Notes: a model not told the origin generated them from the sequence alone. Numbered from the stretch's first letter, positions 1-5,969 are shown. The stretch: DNA of 6,127 nucleotides from an uncultured Amaricoccus sp. (GCF_937858865.1 NZ_CALLYO010000549.1:1-6127); one strand, 5' to 3'. Numbers and translations are program-made.

Positions 1-96
1 CGCCCGCGCCTCCGCCGCCCCGACCGCCCCGGTCACCTCCGCCAGCCGTGCCTCCGTCACCTCCACCGCCCCCGTCACCTCCGCCAGCCGCGCCTC
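1..96 (-). repeat. 42-bp tandem repeat inside the coiled-coil gene
   Basis: Two adjacent 42-bp units lie at 55-96 and 13-54 and match at about 36 of 42 positions. The first 12 bases of the window look like the start of a third unit. Each unit encodes 14 residues, exactly two heptads, beginning EARLAEVTGAV. The array is cut by the window edge, so its full copy number is unknown. It probably arose by in-frame duplication that lengthened the coiled coil. Confidence 0.75.
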
Positions 97-741
97 CGCC
101 GCCTTCCGGCTCTCCTCGACGTCTGCGGCACCGGCCGCCGCCACCTCGCCGCGCTCGGTCGCCGCCCGCACCGCCGCCTCACGGGCGGCCAGCTCGTCAT
201 CCAGCCGCTTCAGCTCCGCGTCCGCCGCCTCCCTTTCGGCCGCCTGCCGCCGCACCTCCGCCTCCCTTTCCGCCGCGGCTTCCGCCTCCTGCCGCACCGC
301 CGCCTCCGCGGCGTCGCGGGTCCGCTGCGCGGTCTCGACGGCGGCGCCCAGCGCGGCGGCCCGGTCCTCGAGCGCCTTCACGCGCGCCTCCGCCGCCGCG
401 ACCGCCGCCACCAGCTCCCCGCGCCGCTTCTCGTCCTGGTCGGCCGCCGCCCGCACCGCGTCGGCCTGGGCGCGCAGCGTCTCGGTATCGCTCGACACCC
501 GGTCGAGGTCGTCCATGGCGCGGGCGACCCGCTCCTCGGCTTCCCCGACCTCAGCCTGCAACCGCCCGCGCTGGGCCTCGAGCTCGGCCACCTCCGCCTG
601 CATGATCGCGATGAGCTCGCGGTTCGGCGCGACCGCCGGCGCTTCCTGCCCCGCCGCCCCGCCCGCCGCAGCGGCGGCAAGCCCGCCCGCGACGAGAAGC
701 CCCGCAACCCGCAGCCTGACCCCGCCCCGCCCAACCGGCAT
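1..741 (-). CDS. Secreted or periplasmic coiled-coil protein, partial (C-terminus beyond window)
   Basis: An open frame of 247 codons starts at the ATG at 741 and runs off the left edge with no stop. Residues 1-32 look like an export signal: Arg-rich start, hydrophobic LLVAGGLAAAAA stretch, then Ala/Gly up to a likely cut near GQEAPA. From about residue 40 the protein is almost wholly Ala, Glu, Arg, Val and Leu in heptad-like spacing, so a long coiled coil is expected. It ends in a 14-residue repeat (EARLAEVTGAV units at 216 and 230). The start is supported by GGAGAG about 9 nt upstream, inside the end of the preceding gene, and by a gap of only 6 nt after that gene's TAG, which suggests translational coupling. 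Function is unknown. Exported coiled-coil proteins of this kind often end in a peptidase or peptidoglycan-binding domain (EnvC-like or OmpA-like), but that part is not visible. Codons are strongly G-ending. Confidence 0.8.
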   Translation of the reverse strand, partial: MPVGRGGVRLRVAGLLVAGGLAAAAAGGAAGQEAPAVAPNRELIAIMQAEVAELEAQRGRLQAEVGEAEERVARAMDDLDRVSSDTETLRAQADAVRAAADQDEKRRGELVAAVAAAEARVKALEDRAAALGAAVETAQRTRDAAEAAVRQEAEAAAEREAEVRRQAAEREAADAELKRLDDELAAREAAVRAATERGEVAAAGAADVEESRKAAEARLAEVTGAVEVTEARLAEVTGAVGAAEARA

Positions 742-747
742 GCCCGG

Positions 748-1479
748 CTACTCTCCGATCCAGAGGTCGAGCCGCCCCGGCTCCGCATCGGCCAGCAGCT
801 GGCCGTAGTCGCGCACCCCGACCGTGCCGCCCGGCGCGATCACCGGCGCCACCACCCGCCCGAGCGCCTCCGCCGCCACCAGGTCCGCCGCGCGATAGTA
901 TCCGACCCGCGAGGTCGCGATCTCAAAGGGCAGCGGCTCGATCAGCACCCCGGTCACGCCGGCCTCCGCCAGCGCCGCCAGGATCGCCGCCTTCCGCTCC
1001 GGCGCGAGGTCCGGCCCGATCCGCAGCCGCACGCTCGTTACCCCGGCGAGCGCCGGATCGCTCGGCGCGACGACCGCGGGCGCTCCGCCCGGCCCATCCT
1101 CCGCCACCGCCGCCTCCGGCACGCCGGCCTCTGGCGCCGCCTCCTGCACAGGCGCCTCCTCGGTCTGCGAGACCCGGAACATCAGCGCCGCGCCGACGAT
1201 GGCCACCGCCACGACGACCCCCAGCGCCGACCACTCGCGCACCCCTGGTTTCCAGCCCCCGGCCGCCTTCGCGCCCGGATGCGTCGCCGCCTCCGGCTCC
1301 GGCGCTGCCGGCGAAACGCCGACGCCCGCTTCCTTCCCGGAGGCGGGCGTCCTCTTGTCCTCGCGCGGCGCACTCCGCCAGGGCCCGGTCACCGCGCCGG
1401 CACGGATGCCGTCCCGGCGGCTCCAGTTCTCGGCCGTCTTGCCGGGCGGCCGATCGCGCGTCCCGTCCACTGGCTGCAC
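748..1479 (-). CDS. Single-pass membrane protein with C-terminal LytR_C-like alpha/beta domain, unknown function
   Basis: A 243-residue protein ending at TAG 748-750. The GTG at 1479 is preferred because GGGAAGAG lies 3 nt upstream; the GTG at 1470 (240 residues) is the alternative. Residues 1-80 are polar, low-complexity and probably cytoplasmic. Residues 83-101 (WSALGVVVAVAIVGAALMF) form one membrane span. An Ala/Glu/Pro linker follows to about 145. The last 95 residues read as a compact beta-alpha-beta domain: a VTSVRLRIGP strand, an Ala-rich helix, then VLIEPLPFEI, YYRAADLVAAEAL, VGVRDY and a terminal LDLWIGE. This pattern recalls LytR C-terminal-type or SPOR-sized periplasmic domains. 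I infer that from spacing alone, so it is tentative. The gene lies 92 bp downstream of puuD and 6 bp upstream of the coiled-coil gene, with which it probably forms an envelope pair. Confidence 0.78.
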   Translation of the reverse strand: MQPVDGTRDRPPGKTAENWSRRDGIRAGAVTGPWRSAPREDKRTPASGKEAGVGVSPAAPEPEAATHPGAKAAGGWKPGVREWSALGVVVAVAIVGAALMFRVSQTEEAPVQEAAPEAGVPEAAVAEDGPGGAPAVVAPSDPALAGVTSVRLRIGPDLAPERKAAILAALAEAGVTGVLIEPLPFEIATSRVGYYRAADLVAAEALGRVVAPVIAPGGTVGVRDYGQLLADAEPGRLDLWIGE

Positions 1480-1496
1480 CTGCTCTTCCCGGCGCC

Positions 1497-1514
1497 CCGG
1501 GCGCTCTCGCCCGG
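1497..1514 (-). promoter_or_regulatory. Hairpin just upstream of the membrane-protein ribosome binding site
   Basis: CCGGGCG and CGCCCGG form a perfect 7-bp stem around a 4-base loop. It lies in the 92-bp gap between puuD and the membrane-protein gene and ends 6 nt before the GGGAAGAG ribosome binding site. No T-run follows on the minus strand, so it is not a classical intrinsic terminator. It could be a processing or translation-control element in a puuD readthrough transcript, or simply chance in GC-rich DNA. Confidence 0.35.
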
Positions 1515-1571
1515 AAGGATAGGTCAAAGCCGCAGCCGCTCGAAAGCCCCTTTTACGCCGAGCCTTAACCC

Positions 1572-2795
1572 TCAGCCGGCCACGGCGGAGCGGTACCAGT
1601 CGATGATCGCCTTGCGCTCCAGCGGCTCGATCTCCGAGACGTTGCCCGGCGGCATGGCATGGCTCCGCCCGGCCTGCAGGTAGATCTCCCGCGCATGCGC
1701 GGCGATCTGCGCGTCGGTCTCGAGGATCACCCCCTTCGGCGCCCGATGGATGCCCGGCCACCCCGGCTCGGCGGTGTGGCACATCGAGCAGCGCCCGCGC
1801 ACCGTGTCCGCCACCTCGGTGAAGCCGGCCGCCGCGGCGAAGCGCTCCTCGGTCGGGCTCAGCGTCGCCAGCTCCTCGCGCTGGCTCATCGGCGCGCTGG
1901 AGAGCCACATGATGATGACGAAGAGCACCGCCGTCGCCGCCCAGGTCCAGTTCGGCGTCTTGCCGGTCGCATGCATGGTGTTGAAATAGTGCCGGATCGT
2001 CACGCCCATCAGGAAGACGAGGCTCGCGATCAGCCAGTTCCACTCCGTCGCGAAGGCGAGCGGATAGTGATTCGACAGCATCAGGAACAGGACCGGCAGC
2101 GTCAGGTAGTTGTTGTGCGTCGAGCGCAGCTTGGCGATCTGCCCGTACTTCGGATCCGGCGTCCGCCCGGCCTTCAGGTCCGCCACCACGATCGTCTGGT
2201 TCGGGATGATGACGAGGAAGACGTTCGCCGACATGATCGTCGCCGTGAAGGCGCCGAGATGCAGCAGCGCCGCCCGCCCGCTGAAGACGTGGGTATAGCC
2301 CCAGGCCATCACCACGAGGATCAGGAACAGGATCACCATCAGCAGCGTCGGATTCTTCGCCAGCCGCGACTTGCAGAGGTTGTCGTAGAAGAGCCAGCCG
2401 ATCGACAGCGAGAGCAGCGACATCAGGATCGCCCCCCAGGCCGGGACGTCGAGGACCGTCCGGTCGACCAGGAAGAGATCCGCCCCGGCATAGTAGACGA
2501 TGCAGAGCATCGCGAAGCCGGACAGCCAGGTGACATAGCTCTCCCACTTGAACCAGACCAGATGCTCGGGCATCCGCTCCGGCGCCACCAGGTACTTCTG
2601 GATGTGGTAGAATCCGCCGCCGTGCACCTGCCATTCCTCGCCGTAGGCCCCCGGCGGCAGATGCGGCACCTTCTTCAGCCCGAGATCGAGCGCCACGAAG
2701 TAGAAGGACGAGCCGATCCAGGCGATCGCGGTGATGACGTGCAGCCAGCGCACCGCGAAGGCCAGCCAGTCCCAGATGATGGCGAATTCATACAT
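1572..2795 (-). CDS. puuD: Membrane cytochrome c urate oxidase (urate hydroxylase PuuD)
   Basis: This enzyme oxidises urate to 5-hydroxyisourate in the inner membrane, passing electrons to its own cytochrome c domain rather than making peroxide as soluble uricase does. The 407-residue protein has about eight membrane spans: roughly residues 9-34, 88-106, 118-138, 150-168, 178-198, 228-245, 252-269 and 283-302. The N-terminal part fits the Urate_ox_N (PuuD) family, with conserved-looking His and Trp residues such as RWLHVITAIAWIG. A C-terminal cytochrome c domain carries the haem motif CSMCH at 336-340 and a likely distal Met381 in SHAMPPGN. The ATG at 2795 is chosen because GGAGG (2801-2805) sits 5 nt upstream. 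An in-frame ATG at 2825 would place that site inside the gene. It is divergent from a LysR gene, and uraH, which acts on its product, lies at the right edge. Length and domain order are normal for the family. Confidence 0.96.
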   Translation of the reverse strand: MYEFAIIWDWLAFAVRWLHVITAIAWIGSSFYFVALDLGLKKVPHLPPGAYGEEWQVHGGGFYHIQKYLVAPERMPEHLVWFKWESYVTWLSGFAMLCIVYYAGADLFLVDRTVLDVPAWGAILMSLLSLSIGWLFYDNLCKSRLAKNPTLLMVILFLILVVMAWGYTHVFSGRAALLHLGAFTATIMSANVFLVIIPNQTIVVADLKAGRTPDPKYGQIAKLRSTHNNYLTLPVLFLMLSNHYPLAFATEWNWLIASLVFLMGVTIRHYFNTMHATGKTPNWTWAATAVLFVIIMWLSSAPMSQREELATLSPTEERFAAAAGFTEVADTVRGRCSMCHTAEPGWPGIHRAPKGVILETDAQIAAHAREIYLQAGRSHAMPPGNVSEIEPLERKAIIDWYRSAVAG

Positions 2796-2908
2796 TTCTT
2801 CCTCCCCGACAGCGGATTTGGCCAAGGTCGCAGAAAAGCGCCTTCAGGCATATGCCGGAGAAGAGCGAGCAGTTTCGCCTTTTGCCTGAAAATGCTAGGC
2901 TCGCCCGC
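2796..2908. promoter_or_regulatory. puuD / LysR divergent control region with candidate operator dyads
   Basis: The 113 bp between the two divergent starts must hold both promoters. A perfect 10-bp palindrome GGCATATGCC lies at 2847-2856 and extends imperfectly to TCAGGCATATGCCGGA (2844-2859). TTCAGGCA at 2843-2850 is repeated in inverted form as TGCCTGAA at 2883-2890, with start points 40 bp apart (about four helical turns). That layout suits two LysR tetramer contact sites, one far from and one next to the LysR promoter. No puuD -35/-10 pair stands out. Operator function is inferred. Confidence 0.5.
2873..2901 (+). promoter_or_regulatory. Candidate extended -10 promoter of the LysR gene
   Basis: TGCTAGGCT at 2893-2901 fits an extended -10 element (TG, one base, then TAGGCT). 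A poor -35 match, TTTCGC, lies 17 bp upstream at 2873-2878. Transcription from this -10 would begin at about the A of the ATG at 2909, predicting a leaderless or nearly leaderless mRNA. The inverted copy TGCCTGAA (2883-2890) sits in the spacer, where a bound regulator could block or modulate initiation. Confidence 0.35.
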
Positions 2909-3829
2909 ATGTCCTACGTCGCCAACCTCCGCACCTTCGTCCGCGTCTACGAGCTCGGCTCCATGTCGGCCGCCGGACGCGACCAGCGCATCTCCGCCGC
3001 CGTCGCCTCCGCCCGCATCGCCGAGCTCGAGCGCCACCTCGGCGTGCGCCTCTTCAACCGCACAACCCGCAGCCTGCAGCCGACCGAGCAGGGCTCGATC
3101 TTCTACCAGGGGGCGCAGAAAATCCTCGAGACGATCACCGAGGCCGAGGCCGCCGTCGCCGACGTCTCGCGCCACCCGCGCGGCTCGCTGCACGTCGCGG
3201 CCCCGCTCGGCCTCGGCAAGCGGCTGATCGCGCCGCTCATCCCCGCCTTCAACGACCTCTACCCGGAGATCGAGGTCCGCCTGCGCCTCTCCGACCGCCG
3301 GGTCGACATGACCGCCGAGGCGCTCGACCTCGTCTTCCACCTCGGCCCGCTCGAGGATTCGACGCTCCGCATCCGCCCGATCGCCGACTGCCCGCGCCTG
3401 CTCGTCGCCGCGCCGGAATACCTCTCCGCCCGCCCGCAGCCCCGGACCGGTGCCGATCTCCTCGCCGACCACCACGCCTGCCTGCTGCACCGCTACCCCG
3501 GCGCGCGCGAGTTCTACTGGACGCTCTCCACCCCCGACGGCCCGCGCCGCTTCGACGTCACCGGCCCGCTCGAATCGGACGACGGCGACGTCCTCACCGC
3601 CTGGGCGCTCTCCGGCCGCGGCATCATCCTGAAGCCAACATTCGAGATCGCCGACCACCTCGCCTCCGGCGCCCTCGTCCCGGTCTGCGAGGACACCCCG
3701 CCGCTGCCGGTGTCGCTTGCCTGCCTCTTCCCCTCCAAGCGCCTGCAGGATCCCAAGAGCCGGCTCTTCATCGACTTCATGGTCGCCGCCTGCAAGCGCG
3801 AGCTCTCCCGCCTGCTCGCCCCCGCCTGA
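2909..3829 (+). CDS. LysR-family transcriptional regulator, CrgA-like
   Basis: A 306-residue DNA-binding regulator of normal LysR length. Residues 4-62 form the winged helix-turn-helix, with LRTFVRVYELGSMSAAG, then a recognition region (ISAAVASARIAELERHLGVRLFNR) and the TEQG turn. A linker helix follows to about 88. Residues 92-298 form the effector-binding domain, with CrgA-type signatures RRVDMTAEALDLVFHLG, LEDSTLRIRPI and LLVAAPEYL. The ATG at 2909 puts the helix-turn-helix at the usual distance from the N-terminus. An in-frame ATG at 2852 adds 19 atypical residues, lacks a ribosome binding site and lies inside the palindrome. Neither start has a strong Shine-Dalgarno. The gene is divergent from puuD, the usual arrangement for a LysR protein and its target, so control of urate oxidation is a reasonable inference. 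The ligand cannot be read from sequence. Confidence 0.93.
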   Translation: MSYVANLRTFVRVYELGSMSAAGRDQRISAAVASARIAELERHLGVRLFNRTTRSLQPTEQGSIFYQGAQKILETITEAEAAVADVSRHPRGSLHVAAPLGLGKRLIAPLIPAFNDLYPEIEVRLRLSDRRVDMTAEALDLVFHLGPLEDSTLRIRPIADCPRLLVAAPEYLSARPQPRTGADLLADHHACLLHRYPGAREFYWTLSTPDGPRRFDVTGPLESDDGDVLTAWALSGRGIILKPTFEIADHLASGALVPVCEDTPPLPVSLACLFPSKRLQDPKSRLFIDFMVAACKRELSRLLAPA

Positions 3830-3860
3830 CCCCACGCCGCCTGACCCACGCCGCCTGACC
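3823..3860 (+). repeat. Short tandem repeat at the LysR stop codon
   Basis: About 2.6 copies of CGCCTGACCCACGC lie at 3823-3837 (15 bp, one extra C), 3838-3851 (14 bp) and 3852-3860 (partial). The first copy contains the LysR stop TGA at 3827-3829. The second supplies another TGA in the same frame at 3842-3844, and the third a TGA in a different frame at 3856-3858. It looks like slippage duplication around the gene end. Confidence 0.7.
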
Positions 3861-3882
3861 ACTCGCGGCGCGCCTGTATCGT
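3855..3882 (+). promoter_or_regulatory. Possible promoter of the exported-protein gene
   Basis: CTGACC (3855-3860) and TATCGT (3877-3882) are separated by 16 bp and each match the housekeeping consensus at four of six positions. They lie 60 bp upstream of the ATG at 3942. The -35 hexamer falls in the last copy of the short tandem repeat. In GC-rich DNA such matches occur by chance, so support is modest. Confidence 0.28.
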
Positions 3883-3941
3883 CGCCCCCCGCTTCGGGTG
3901 TACCCTCCGCCCATCCTGCACATCGGATTTCGGAGGGAAGC

Positions 3942-4544
3942 ATGCGCCTGTTCTGCCGCCTCGCCTTCGCCGCCACAGCGCTCCTCGCCGCCCTGCCGGC
4001 CGGCGCCGACCCCGCCACCGACGCCGCCGTCGAGCAGATGCGCGCCGGCGCCGACAAGTACCGCGACGTCGAGGCCGCGCTGGCCGACGGCTACGTCCGC
4101 GACCCCGCCGACCATTGTTTCGCCGCCGACATGATGGGCATGCCGCCGGAGATGGGGGTCATGGGCATCCACTACTTCCGCCCCGACCTGCTCGCCGTCA
4201 CCTCGACCGACCCCGTCGTCGACGGCACCGGCACCTACACCGACTGGGCCATTCCCTCGATTCTCATCTACGAGCCGCAGGCCGACGGCAGCCTCGAGCT
4301 CGTCGCCGTCGAGAACCTCGTCTTCATCGAGGCCTGGAAGGCCGCCGGCAACGGCGCGCCTCCCGTCCTCCTCGGCCGCACCTGGGACACCATGATCGAC
4401 GACCCCGCGACCGAGGCCGACGAGGCGCACGGCTTCGCCCCCCACTACGACCAGCACGTCTGGCTCTACCGCGAGAACCCGACCGGCCTTCTCGAACCCT
4501 TCAACCCCGCCGCCACCTGCGAGCACCACCACGCCGCCCACTGA
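3942..4544 (+). CDS. Exported 200-residue Cys/His-containing protein, family not named
   Basis: The ATG at 3942 is well supported by GGAGGG (3932-3937) 4 nt upstream. Residues 1-22 are a clear signal peptide (RLFCRLAFAATALLAALPAGA) with likely cleavage before DPATD, so the protein is periplasmic or secreted. The mature part starts with a helix (AAVEQMRAGADKYRDVEAALADGY), followed by DHCF, MGIHYFRPDLL, PSILIYEPQADGSLELVAVE and PHYDQHVWLYRENPTGLLEPFNP. It has only two cysteines, Cys59 and Cys193, which could form a disulfide. Several His residues (58, 77, 163, 168, 172) and a CEHHHAAH tail could bind a metal; this is inference. I recall similar uncharacterised proteins sharing the HYDxHVWLxRxNP-type end in other bacteria, but know no function. 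It is flanked by the LysR and ParB-like genes on the same strand, with gaps of 112 and 175 bp. Confidence 0.9.
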   Translation: MRLFCRLAFAATALLAALPAGADPATDAAVEQMRAGADKYRDVEAALADGYVRDPADHCFAADMMGMPPEMGVMGIHYFRPDLLAVTSTDPVVDGTGTYTDWAIPSILIYEPQADGSLELVAVENLVFIEAWKAAGNGAPPVLLGRTWDTMIDDPATEADEAHGFAPHYDQHVWLYRENPTGLLEPFNPAATCEHHHAAH

Positions 4545-4719
4545 CCCCGGCCGGGAGGAACAGGCAAATGCCGCGCGAGTGCCGCGGTCGCGCAGCCCTC
4601 CCGCCGTGCGGCGTAACCAGCACGCGCGCCCGACGCCGGCACCGCCCGCTCCTCCCGCCCCTCCGGCAACCCCGCCCCCACCCGGTGCATCCTCCGCTCA
4701 CCCGAATCGGAGGCCGCCC
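4545..4719 (+). other. C-rich gap between exported-protein and ParB-like genes
   Basis: These 175 bp hold no gene I can support. CCCGGCCGGG (4546-4555) directly after the stop is a perfect palindrome but has no T-run, so it is a poor terminator. GCACCG (4639-4644) and CGGTGC (4683-4688) could pair across a C-rich, almost G-free loop. The ribosome binding site of the next gene, GGAGG, is at 4709-4713. An ATG at 4568 has a good-looking GGGAGG upstream, but its frame encodes low-complexity Arg/Pro sequence. Confidence 0.5.
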
Positions 4720-5589
4720 ATGCCCGACCCCATCCACCTCGTCCCCCTCGCCGAGATCGACGACGCCGCCCTCCCGCGCGACCGCACCGCCCTCGACCCC
4801 GAGGCCCTGCGCGAGCTGCGCGACTCGATCCTCGCCTCCGGCCTGCGCATGCCGGTCGAGCTCTTCGAGCTCGCCGAGCCGTACCAGGGCCGCCGCTACG
4901 GCATCCTCTCCGGCTTCCGCCGCATCGCCGCCTTCCGCGAGCTCGACGCCATCGGCATCCACCACCACGACCGGGTCCCCGCCTTCCTCCGCGCCCCCGC
5001 CGACAACGCCGCCGCCTTCGCCGCCATGGTCGAGGAGAACGAGATCCGCGCCGGCCTCTCCCCCTGGGAGCGCGCCCGCGTCACCCTCGTCGCGGTCAGG
5101 AGCGGCGCCTTCGCCACCATCGACGCCGCCATCGACGCCCTCTTCCCGGCAGCCGGCGCCGTGAAGCGCGCCCGCCTGCGCGCCGCCGCTGCGGTGGTCG
5201 ACCTGCTCGAATATACGCTCGCCGCCCCCGAGACCCTCTCCGAGCGCCGCCTGCTCCGCATCGCCGCCGCCATCACCAACGGCTTCGGCTCGATCATCGA
5301 CGACGCCGTGCGCCAGACCCGCTCCCGCCAGCCCGAGAGCCAGTGGCAGGCGATCCTCCCCTACCTCGTCGAGTCCGAGCGCCAGACCGCGACCGACCCC
5401 GAGCCCGACCCCGACCGCCAGTCCCGCGGCGGCCGCCCCCGCCGCTTCCTGCGCATCCGCCCCCAGCTCGTCATCCGCCGCGAGGCCACCCGCGACGGCT
5501 ACATCCTCCGCTTCACCGGCCGCGAGGCGACCGGCGGCCTGATGGACGACATCCTCGACGAGATCGAACGGCTGTTCTCGGTGGCGTAG
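4720..5589 (+). CDS. Orphan ParB/Spo0J-family protein with N-terminal ParB domain
   Basis: A 289-residue cytoplasmic protein. The ATG at 4720 has GGAGG 6 nt upstream; a longer reading from GTG 4579 adds Pro/Ala-rich residues without a ribosome binding site. Residues 5-110 fit the ParB N-terminal nucleotide-binding domain: IHLVPLAEIDDAALPRD, ALRELRDSILASGLRMPVEL, then box I-like SGFRRIAAFREL (64-75) and box II-like EENEIRAGLSPWERAR (105-120). In CTP-hydrolysing ParB proteins the first motif is GERR; here Glu is replaced by Phe, while both Arg and the later Glu-Asn are kept. Residues 121-220 are helical and may include a DNA-binding region. A charged linker (TDPEPDPDRQSRGGRPRR) leads to a C-terminal domain (RPQLVIRREATRDGYILRFTGREA) that could dimerise. 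No parA is adjacent, so a role in chromosome partition is doubtful; a transcriptional or nucleoid-related role is equally possible. Confidence 0.9.
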   Translation: MPDPIHLVPLAEIDDAALPRDRTALDPEALRELRDSILASGLRMPVELFELAEPYQGRRYGILSGFRRIAAFRELDAIGIHHHDRVPAFLRAPADNAAAFAAMVEENEIRAGLSPWERARVTLVAVRSGAFATIDAAIDALFPAAGAVKRARLRAAAAVVDLLEYTLAAPETLSERRLLRIAAAITNGFGSIIDDAVRQTRSRQPESQWQAILPYLVESERQTATDPEPDPDRQSRGGRPRRFLRIRPQLVIRREATRDGYILRFTGREATGGLMDDILDEIERLFSVA

Positions 5590-5747
5590 GGGGCGACTGC
5601 CAGCGACGTCGCGTTCGGTGAAAAGCTTCCACCGTTGCCGCCCCTGCTGTGGCTGCATCTCTCGCGGTGACGGTGCCGTCTTGCCGGATTTGACCGTCGG
5701 CTCGTATCCGGGCGCGTCCGCGCGTCCCGCGCTCCAGCGAACGGCCC

Positions 5748-5766
5748 GGGAAACGCATGCGTTCCC
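5748..5766. repeat. Interrupted palindrome around AACGCATGCGTT
   Basis: AACGCATGCGTT at 5752-5763 is a perfect 12-bp palindrome. It is extended by GGGA on the left and CCC on the right, with one unpaired A, giving a 19-bp dyad. It is too symmetric to form an ordinary loop, so it suits a dimeric protein binding site better than an RNA hairpin. No binder can be named. Confidence 0.5.
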
Positions 5767-5783
5767 TGTCGGGTCGCATCCTC

Positions 5784-5800
5784 GCGGGCCGAAGGCCCGC
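5784..5800 (+). terminator. Possible terminator stem-loop downstream of the ParB-like gene
   Basis: GCGGGCC and GGCCCGC form a perfect 7-bp GC stem around a GAA loop, 194 bp after the stop of the ParB-like gene. Only TTCGAT follows, so there is no real T-run. A strong stem with a weak tail may still terminate or stabilise transcripts in GC-rich bacteria. The long distance from the gene lowers confidence. Confidence 0.35.
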
Positions 5801-5969
5801 TTCGATCGACAGCCCGAATGACCGCCAAGAGTCGCGACCTACAAATGGTCACCCGCTGGACGGAGGGGAGCGGATTTCTCGCATCCTCCAGCCGAAGAAA
5901 CGTCACCAGACCGGCATTCACACGCCGTTAACCTGACGTATTCCTTCTACATCAACAACTTACCTATAG

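Noticed and set aside
1..96. Repeat at the left edge as a possible CRISPR or mobile-element repeat
   Set aside because: The units are directly adjacent, in frame and encode heptads, so they are coding repeats without spacers.
48..605. Plus-strand open frame of 185 codons
   Set aside because: It is Pro/Arg/Ala low complexity, opposite the coiled-coil gene. It is a typical GC-rich shadow frame.
748..2634. A 628-codon minus-strand open frame
   Set aside because: Only its last 243 codons are real (the membrane protein). The upstream part runs out of frame through puuD and reads as Arg/Pro/Gly-rich nonsense.
2852..2908. Upstream LysR start at ATG 2852
   Set aside because: It adds 19 residues unusual for LysR proteins, has no ribosome binding site and lies inside the palindrome.
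1659..3227. Plus-strand open frame of 522 codons
   Set aside because: It is antisense to puuD and then overlaps the LysR gene out of frame. The translation is His/Arg/Asp-rich with no recognisable domain.
3777..4541. Minus-strand open frame of 254 codons opposite the exported protein
   Set aside because: It is Gly/Val-rich shadow sequence. The plus-strand frame has a signal peptide and a good ribosome binding site.
4568..4719. Small gene from ATG 4568 with GGGAGG upstream, or an extended ParB-like start at GTG 4579
   Set aside because: The 4568 frame is low-complexity Arg/Pro and runs into the ParB-like gene out of frame. The 4579 start has no ribosome binding site and adds only Pro/Ala-rich residues.
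4501..5658. Minus-strand open frame of 385 codons opposite the ParB-like gene
   Set aside because: It is Gly/Ala/Glu-rich complement of the ParB-like coding sequence, with no domain.
5618..5921. Small open frames in the gap (plus 5618-5821; minus up to 5921)
   Set aside because: There is no ribosome binding site, no recognisable protein pattern, and the minus frame runs antisense into the ParB-like gene.
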